Assembly: GCA_049587715.1 (NCBI GenBank)
Contig: JBAVEL010000138.1
Coordinates: 1-7,117, forward strand
Source of the DNA: JBAVEL01 sp049587715
Lineage (GTDB): Bacteria > Bacteroidota > Ignavibacteria > UBA10030 > UBA6906
Length of the DNA stretch: 7,117 bases
Direction of reading: 5' to 3'
A program made the position numbers and the translations under genes. The notes beneath the pieces were generated by a model. That model saw nothing but the letters and a program-made list of their open reading frames with translations, ran no database searches and was not told the DNA's origin. Positions 1 to 4,704 of the stretch are shown piece after piece. Positions within the stretch are counted from its first letter, which is position 1; each line of letters opens with the position of its first letter.

Positions 1-435
1 GGCACCGATTTCGCAAACCCGCGGCTGGCGGGGTTCACCCCGGTGCCGTACCGGGGCGCCTTCGACCCCGCGCTCCCCATGGACCAGCAGTGGACGGCCC
101 TGTGGACCAACTTCCAGCCCGAGCTCACATCCTATGTCACCTCTGCAGGCGACGGGGAGACGGAACTTCCCCGCGCCTTCTCCCTTGGGCAGAACTACCC
201 CAATCCGTTCAATCCCTCCACCACGATCCGGTTCACCCTCGGGCGGAGCGGGCCCGTGCGGCTTGCAATCTACAACCTGCTGGGGCGGCAGGTGTCGGAG
301 CCCGTCCGGCAGGTGCTGGATGCCGGTTCCCACGCGGTGGAGTTTTCCGCGGATGGGCTTGCCTCGGGGGTGTATCTCTACCGCCTCAGCGCGGACGGGA
401 TGACTGAAACCCGCACCATGCTTCTCCTCCGCTGA
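1..435 (+). CDS. Secreted protein with type A T9SS C-terminal sorting domain (3' end only)
   Basis: The reading frame is open from the first base of the window, so the true start lies upstream; 144 C-terminal residues are visible before the TGA. Residues about 57-144 form a classic Por-secretion (TIGR04183-type, FlgD-like Ig fold) sorting domain. It begins with the hallmark QNYPNPFNPST at about residues 64-74, continues with a hydrophobic strand (VRLAIYNLLGRQV), then a SGVYLYRL strand, and ends in a basic hydrophobic tail (RTMLLLR). In known T9SS cargo this domain directs export across the outer membrane and is removed or linked to the surface. Residues about 10-42, with YRGAF and two Trp-containing segments, resemble the region that often precedes this domain in secreted FCB proteins (from memory of the family). 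The functional domain of the protein lies outside the window, so its activity is unknown. A strong hairpin lies 27 bp after the stop, making this the likely last gene of its transcript. Confidence 0.9.
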   Translation, partial: GTDFANPRLAGFTPVPYRGAFDPALPMDQQWTALWTNFQPELTSYVTSAGDGETELPRAFSLGQNYPNPFNPSTTIRFTLGRSGPVRLAIYNLLGRQVSEPVRQVLDAGSHAVEFSADGLASGVYLYRLSADGMTETRTMLLLR

Positions 436-462
436 TCCGGCGCGCGTGCCGCATCCGGGCAA

Positions 463-493
463 GGGGGGGAACCGCCCAAGGCGGTTTCCCCCC
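463..493 (+). terminator. Strong stem-loop, probable terminator of the upstream secreted-protein gene
   Basis: The left arm (463-476, seven G followed by AACCGCC) pairs with the right arm (480-493, GGCGGTT followed by six C) around a three-base loop (CAA). This gives a 14-bp stem with a single G-T wobble. The 3' flank (GCCTTGTTCC) has only a weak T-rich tail, so it is an imperfect Rho-independent terminator. Its position 27 bp after one stop and 57 bp before the next start fits termination between two genes. Confidence 0.65.
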
Positions 494-550
494 GCCTTGT
501 TCCTGAGCCGCTTCCTGCCGATATTGAGGAAAGGCACGCCCCTTTTTCCC

Positions 551-1570
551 ATGCTGCGCATCGAGCCCTACACCATACGGCTGAAACGCGCCTTCACCCT
601 TGCCTCGGGAAGCAGAACCGCCACCCCGGCCGTGCTTGTGGAGCTGGAGCGGGAGGGCATCACGGGGTTCGGTGAGGCCTCCCTTCCCCCCTCCACGGGG
701 GAGACGCAGGAAGGGACGGTGGAGTTTCTCCGCCGGGTGGATCTGTCTCCGTACCCGGATCCCGGCCGGATGGATGAGATCCTCAAGGGTGTGGATGCCC
801 TCGGTGAAGGACATCACGCCGCCAAGGCCGCCGTGGACATCGCCCTTCATGACTGGGTGGGGAAACGGTGCGGGCGGGCCTGGTGCGACATCCGGGGCCT
901 CGACCGCGAAAGGACTCCCCTCTCTTCGTACACGATCTCCATCGGGGATCCGGCAGATGTGGAGGCCCAGGTGCGGGAGTCGGGGGACTTTCCCATCCTG
1001 AAGGTGAAGTGCGGGGGAGGCAGGGACAGGGAGACGATACAAGCCGTCCGGCGCCATACGGATGTGCCTCTGAGGGTGGATGCGAACGGGGGCTGGAAGG
1101 ACCCTGCAGGAGCCCTCGAGACGATCCGCTGGATGAAGAGCGAAGGCGTGGAGCTCGTGGAGCAGCCCCTTCCCCCCGCCGACAGGGAGGGGGCCCGCTG
1201 GCTGAAGGAGCGGAGTCCCCTTCCCCTCATCGCGGATGAGGCGGTCAGGCGGCTCGGGGACCTGGAGGGGGCGGGGGCCTGCTTCCACGGAGTCAACATC
1301 AAGCTCATGAAGTGCACGGGCATGGCGGAGGCCCGCCGCATGATCCTCCGCGCCCGGGAGCTCGGCCTGGGGGTCATGTTAGGGTGCATGACGGAGACCT
1401 CCTGCGGCATCTCGGCGGCCTCCCAGCTTGCCCCCCTGGCCGACTGGCTGGACCTGGACGGGGCTCTTCTTATAGAAGAGGATCCCTTCCGGGGGGCCAC
1501 GCTGGAAAAGGGAATCCTCACCATCCCCCGTGAACCCGGCATCGGGGCGCAGAGGCGGGGACAAACCTGA
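551..1570 (+). CDS. Dipeptide epimerase (L-Ala-D/L-Glu epimerase type), enolase superfamily
   Basis: This 339-aa protein belongs to the MR_MLE branch of the enolase superfamily, whose dipeptide epimerases invert the alpha carbon of the second residue of dipeptides such as L-Ala-D-Glu in murein-peptide degradation in the cytoplasm. The residues expected of the family are present. The KxK catalytic pair is K151 and K153 (ILKVKCGG), the metal ligands are D177 (VDANGGW), E204 (LVEQPLP) and D229 (IADEA), and the opposite acid/base is K251 (NIKLMKC). The D301-x-D303 motif (LDLDG) binds the substrate ammonium group in characterised Ala-Glu epimerases. Length is normal for the family. I chose the ATG at 551 because homologues begin just before the capping-domain strand (MLRIEPYTI). 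An in-frame GTG at 446 would run through the terminator hairpin, and an in-frame TTG at 524 is less likely. A purine-rich GAGGAAAGG lies 526-534, rather far from the ATG. Related epimerases act on other dipeptides, so the exact substrate is unproven. Confidence 0.9.
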   Translation: MLRIEPYTIRLKRAFTLASGSRTATPAVLVELEREGITGFGEASLPPSTGETQEGTVEFLRRVDLSPYPDPGRMDEILKGVDALGEGHHAAKAAVDIALHDWVGKRCGRAWCDIRGLDRERTPLSSYTISIGDPADVEAQVRESGDFPILKVKCGGGRDRETIQAVRRHTDVPLRVDANGGWKDPAGALETIRWMKSEGVELVEQPLPPADREGARWLKERSPLPLIADEAVRRLGDLEGAGACFHGVNIKLMKCTGMAEARRMILRARELGLGVMLGCMTETSCGISAASQLAPLADWLDLDGALLIEEDPFRGATLEKGILTIPREPGIGAQRRGQT

Positions 1571-1590
1571 AGTTCCCTTCCCGGGGACTT
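1570..1590 (+). other. Small inverted repeat overlapping the epimerase stop and the next -35 box
   Basis: AAGTTCCC (1570-1577) pairs with GGGGACTT (1583-1590) around a five-base loop, giving eight pairs with one G-T wobble. It could weakly terminate or stabilise the epimerase transcript. No T tract follows, and its last two bases are the first two of the TTGACA box, so this may be chance. Confidence 0.25.
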
Positions 1591-1617
1591 GACAACACAC
1601 TCTCCGTTTCGTATAGT
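1589..1617 (+). promoter_or_regulatory. Near-consensus sigma70/sigmaA promoter for the TonB-receptor operon
   Basis: TTGACA (1589-1594, a perfect -35 box) is separated by exactly 17 nt from TATAGT (1612-1617, five of six matches to the -10 consensus). Transcription should start near 1623-1625, leaving a leader of about 156 nt before the receptor ATG. The promoter is correctly oriented, lies in an intergenic gap and is followed directly by symmetric repeats that look like an operator. It does not resemble the TAnnTTTG-type promoter typical of Bacteroides. Confidence 0.8.
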
Positions 1618-1622
1618 AGTGC

Positions 1623-1658
1623 AGCGCTAAAGTTAGCGCTAAAGTAAACGCTACTTCG
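1623..1658 (+). promoter_or_regulatory. Putative LacI-family operator array at the transcription start
   Basis: Two 12-bp direct repeats, AGCGCTAAAGTT (1623-1634) and AGCGCTAAAGTA (1635-1646), are followed by a degenerate third copy, AACGCTACTTCG (1647-1658). The first two also form an 18-bp perfect dyad, AGCGCTAA-AG-TTAGCGCT (1623-1640), and the second contains the 10-bp palindrome TTAGCGCTAA (1633-1642). Self-complementary cores with a central CG, such as TAGCGCTA, are typical of LacI-family regulators of sugar-uptake genes; the XylR boxes of Caulobacter and Xanthomonas have this core. The array begins 5 bp after the -10 box, so a bound repressor would block initiation. No regulator gene is in the window, so the assignment to LacI is inferred from the motif only. 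Confidence 0.6.
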
Positions 1659-1675
1659 CAGGGCCTTCGCACCTC

Positions 1676-1698
1676 CAGGCGGAGGGGCCCTCCGCCTG
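1676..1698 (+). other. GC-rich hairpin in the 5' leader of the receptor mRNA
   Basis: CAGGCGGAGG (1676-1685) and CCTCCGCCTG (1689-1698) are perfectly complementary around a three-base loop, about 53 nt after the predicted start of transcription. No T run follows, so it is not a conventional terminator. A second short palindrome, CGGGCGCCCG, lies at 1700-1709. The element may stabilise the message or act as an attenuator. Alternative pairing is possible between GGGCC (1661-1665) and GGCCC (1686-1690). Confidence 0.45.
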
Positions 1699-1779
1699 CC
1701 GGGCGCCCGATTCCGGATTCCAGCTTCGTCCGTTCCCGAGGGACACACGACTTCCGTCCCAGCCACACAAGGAGCGTCC

Positions 1780-4689
1780 ATGCACCTTCGGATTCCGTTC
1801 CGCCGCCTCACGCCAGCCGTCGTCATGGCCGGGTTGTTGCTCCCGGGACTCCTCCGGGCACAGACCGCAGGCAAAATCGCGGGGGAGGCGGTGGACGCCG
1901 CGACAGGCGAACCACTCGCGGGCTGCAACGTGACGGTGGAGGGAACCCCGCTCGGGGCCTCCACGGACGCCGAGGGAGCATACTTCATCCTAAACGTCCC
2001 TCCCGGATCCTACACGATCCGTGCCTCCATGCTCGGATATCAACGGATGTCGCAGCGCGGCACGATCGTCCACGCGGGGAGAACCACCCGCGCCAGCTTC
2101 CGTCTCGCGGAAGAGGAACTTGTGCAGCAGGAGGTGGTGGTGGAGGCCGTCCGGCCGGACGTGGAGCCGGAGAAGACCTCCACCAGCACCATCATCCGGG
2201 CGGATGAGGTGCAGGCGATTGCGGGCATGAGGGATGTGGGGGATGTGCTGGGGCTGGCCGCCGACATCACCGACGGGCACTTCCGCGGCGGGAGGGCGGG
2301 GGAGGAGTACTACACCCTCCAGGGAATGGGAATCGTCAACCCGCTGGACAACTCCAGCGCGTTTCTCCCGATCATGAGCGCGGTGGAGGAGGTGGAGGTC
2401 ATCACCAGCGGGTTCGGGGCGCAGTACGGCAACGCGCAGTCGGGCGTTGTGAACATCTCCATGAAGGAGGGACGGCGGGACGGATGGCGCACGCATCTGG
2501 AGACGCGCACGCGGGCGCCCGGACGGAAGCACTTCGGGCCCAGCGCCTATGATCCCGCCGCGCATTCCTATCTCCAGCTTCTCCTGGACAGGAACGTCTG
2601 GCTGCGGGGTGATCCGAACTCCGATACCCCCCAGCCCTACTACGGCTCCATGGGCTCCGGGCTGACCTCCCGCTACGGGGGGGACACGCTGGTGCAGGTA
2701 GCGGCGGCCCAGGCCCTCTGGGGGCAGATGCGGAGGGACATCGGCCGGGACTACGGCAACAAGCCCGACTATTCGGTGGAGGCGGCCGCGGGAGGCCCCG
2801 TGAGCGAGAACGTGCGCCTGTTCTTCGCCCTCCGGTCCGACACCCAGTGGCCCGTGTTTCCCACGGAGCGGCCGGACGAGGAGTATCAGGTGATGGGGAA
2901 CGTGGTGACGGACCTGCCCGGCGCGGCCACCCTCCGGCTCAGCGGGGGATTCACGCAGGAGGAGACCAACCAGTTCCCCGGTGAGAACGGTGTGTCGGGC
3001 TACCAGCGCTGGCTGTGGGACCGGATCACGGGCATCACCTACCGGAAGAGAACGAATCTCCAGATGGGGGCCCGGTTCACGCAGACCCTGAGTCCCAGCA
3101 CGTACTACGAGGTGAAGCTGAACAGCCTGTTCACCCGGAACCGGATCGGCTCCACACCCGTGCCCGGATCCCTCCCGGCGGACGCGAAGGTCTCCTGGAG
3201 TTTCATCCTCCCCATCCAGACCAACAACTCCCCCGACGGGATAGACTACCAGACCGGGTACGACGAGTTCAGGAACGAGCCCACCCGGACCATCACGCTG
3301 GACGGGTCCCTGACCAGCCAGGTGACCCCCTCGCACCTTCTGAACGCCGGGCTTCAGCTCAACTCCTACCGGATCGACGTGCAGAACGTGCTCCAGCTCC
3401 GGGGAAACGACTACACCGAGCACTACGAGGCGGATCCCTTCGAAGCGGCCCTCTATGTCCAGGACAAAATGGAGTTCGAGGGGATGATCGCCAACGCCGG
3501 CCTGCGGTTCGATCTCTGGAGCTCGGGGCGGGAGTACTACACAAACCTGTTCACCCCGTTCCTCTCCCCCGATTCCACGGGGCGGTTCCACCCCGAGGCG
3601 GCGCCCAGGGCCGATGCCCCGGTGATCGGGCGGCTGCAGCCGCGGGTGGGGATGTCGTTCCCGGTTTCCGTCCACACGGTGTTTCATCTGAACTACGGGG
3701 CGTTCATGCAGCGCCCCCCCTTCGAGTACGTGGTGGCCGAGCGCACCGCGCGGACGAACGACCGGCCCGTGGTGCTGGGAAATCCCCGGCTGGAGCCGGA
3801 GGTGACCAACAGCTACGACGTGGGGGTCACGCAGGGCCTGGGGGAGGGCTTCACGCTGGATGTGAGCGGGTACTACAAGGACGTCAAGAACCTGATCGAG
3901 CAGGCCTTCTTCACGGACACGCGGTCCGGCCAGCAGGTGAGTTCGTATTTCAACCGGGACTACGCCGACATCCGGGGCTTCCGTGTGGCCCTGAGCAGGC
4001 GCCGGGGGGCCTTCACCGGCTCGATCAACTACCAGTTCGGCGTGGCCACGGGGAAGAGCGCCAACGCCACCAGCGCTGCCCCCACCTTCAACCTGGACAC
4101 CACGGGGGCGGTGACCACGGATCTCTCCGACGTGCCCATCCGGGACATCACACTGGATTTCGACAGGACCCACAGCCTGATCGTCAGCCTGGCGTACGTG
4201 ACGGGGGAGGAATGGGGGCCGGAGGTGTTCGGGGTGCAGCCGCTCGCGGATCTGACCCTTTCGTCCATCACCTCCTACCGGAGCGGGAGGCCGTACACCT
4301 CCCCCTCCAACCTGAAGCAGATCAACGGCATGCGCGCCCCCGGGGAGTCCAACACCAACATCCGTCTGACGAAGAAACTCCGGAGTTTCTTCGGCACATC
4401 GGCCGCATTGTACGTGGAGGTGTTCAACCTGTTCGACCAGCACGTCCTGAACTACGACTATCTCTTTCAGCGGCCGACCTCGACCAACCCCAATCTTCCC
4501 CTCACATACCTTGAAGAGAGTCTTCTTCGAGAGATCCCGGGGGAGATCCACGGGGTGGACGATCCGGAAATCGGGGTACGGTACTGGTGGGACAAGGGGA
4601 AGCAGGGGCCCTTTGCCGTGGACCAGTCATTCCTGATCTACAGCAACACGCCCCGCTCCGTCAGCGTCGGCTTCACCATGGACTTTTAG
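1780..4689 (+). CDS. TonB-dependent outer-membrane receptor with carboxypeptidase-regulatory-like N-terminal domain
   Basis: This 969-aa outer-membrane receptor is predicted to take up a ligand using energy from TonB-ExbB-ExbD. A signal peptide spans about residues 1-27 (hydrophobic core VVMAGLLLPGLL, likely cut before Q28). Residues about 30-110 form a CarboxypepD_reg-like beta-sandwich (GKIAGEAVDAATGEPLAGCNV, then TDAEGAYFILNVPPGSYTI). A TonB-box-like QEVVVEA lies at about 117-123. The plug spans about 126-230 and includes YYTLQGMG, VEEVEVITSGFGAQYGNAQ and SGVVNISMKEG. The rest is a 22-strand-type beta barrel with the family motif GNPRLEPE at about 667-674 and a terminal Phe in VSVGFTMDF, as expected for BAM-inserted barrels. 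AAGGAG at 1769-1774, five bases before the ATG, supports the start. It is the first gene after a strong promoter and operator-like repeats and lies 15 bp before the next gene. The ligand is unknown; a sugar or oligosaccharide is suggested only by the operator type. No SusD follows, so it is not a standard SusC/SusD pair. Confidence 0.93.
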   Translation: MHLRIPFRRLTPAVVMAGLLLPGLLRAQTAGKIAGEAVDAATGEPLAGCNVTVEGTPLGASTDAEGAYFILNVPPGSYTIRASMLGYQRMSQRGTIVHAGRTTRASFRLAEEELVQQEVVVEAVRPDVEPEKTSTSTIIRADEVQAIAGMRDVGDVLGLAADITDGHFRGGRAGEEYYTLQGMGIVNPLDNSSAFLPIMSAVEEVEVITSGFGAQYGNAQSGVVNISMKEGRRDGWRTHLETRTRAPGRKHFGPSAYDPAAHSYLQLLLDRNVWLRGDPNSDTPQPYYGSMGSGLTSRYGGDTLVQVAAAQALWGQMRRDIGRDYGNKPDYSVEAAAGGPVSENVRLFFALRSDTQWPVFPTERPDEEYQVMGNVVTDLPGAATLRLSGGFTQEETNQFPGENGVSGYQRWLWDRITGITYRKRTNLQMGARFTQTLSPSTYYEVKLNSLFTRNRIGSTPVPGSLPADAKVSWSFILPIQTNNSPDGIDYQTGYDEFRNEPTRTITLDGSLTSQVTPSHLLNAGLQLNSYRIDVQNVLQLRGNDYTEHYEADPFEAALYVQDKMEFEGMIANAGLRFDLWSSGREYYTNLFTPFLSPDSTGRFHPEAAPRADAPVIGRLQPRVGMSFPVSVHTVFHLNYGAFMQRPPFEYVVAERTARTNDRPVVLGNPRLEPEVTNSYDVGVTQGLGEGFTLDVSGYYKDVKNLIEQAFFTDTRSGQQVSSYFNRDYADIRGFRVALSRRRGAFTGSINYQFGVATGKSANATSAAPTFNLDTTGAVTTDLSDVPIRDITLDFDRTHSLIVSLAYVTGEEWGPEVFGVQPLADLTLSSITSYRSGRPYTSPSNLKQINGMRAPGESNTNIRLTKKLRSFFGTSAALYVEVFNLFDQHVLNYDYLFQRPTSTNPNLPLTYLEESLLREIPGEIHGVDDPEIGVRYWWDKGKQGPFAVDQSFLIYSNTPRSVSVGFTMDF

Positions 4690-4704
4690 GCGAGGGACCG
4701 CGCC

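Noticed and set aside
497..525. Possible promoter TTGTTC, 17 nt, GATATT before the epimerase
   Set aside because: It matches only three of six -35 and four of six -10 bases. It would explain expression after the terminator but is too weak to annotate.
386..1288. A 300-codon minus-strand frame opposite the epimerase
   Set aside because: It is opposite a gene whose catalytic residues are all in place, has shadow-like composition, and would cross the terminator hairpin.
1709..1721. Short direct repeat GATTCC at 1709-1714 and 1716-1721
   Set aside because: Six bases repeated once is not enough to claim a site, and no symmetry or link to the promoter is visible.
3015..4514. A 499-codon plus-strand frame inside the receptor gene
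   Set aside because: It is an out-of-frame reading of the barrel region, rich in Arg, Pro, Gly and His. It has no ribosome-binding site, and the receptor frame continues intact to its terminal Phe.
1990..4551. A very long minus-strand open frame (853 codons) opposite the TonB receptor
   Set aside because: Its translation is dominated by Gly, Pro, Arg, His and Val with no signal peptide or domain, as expected for the antisense of a GC-rich gene. The plus-strand frame has clear receptor motifs from end to end.
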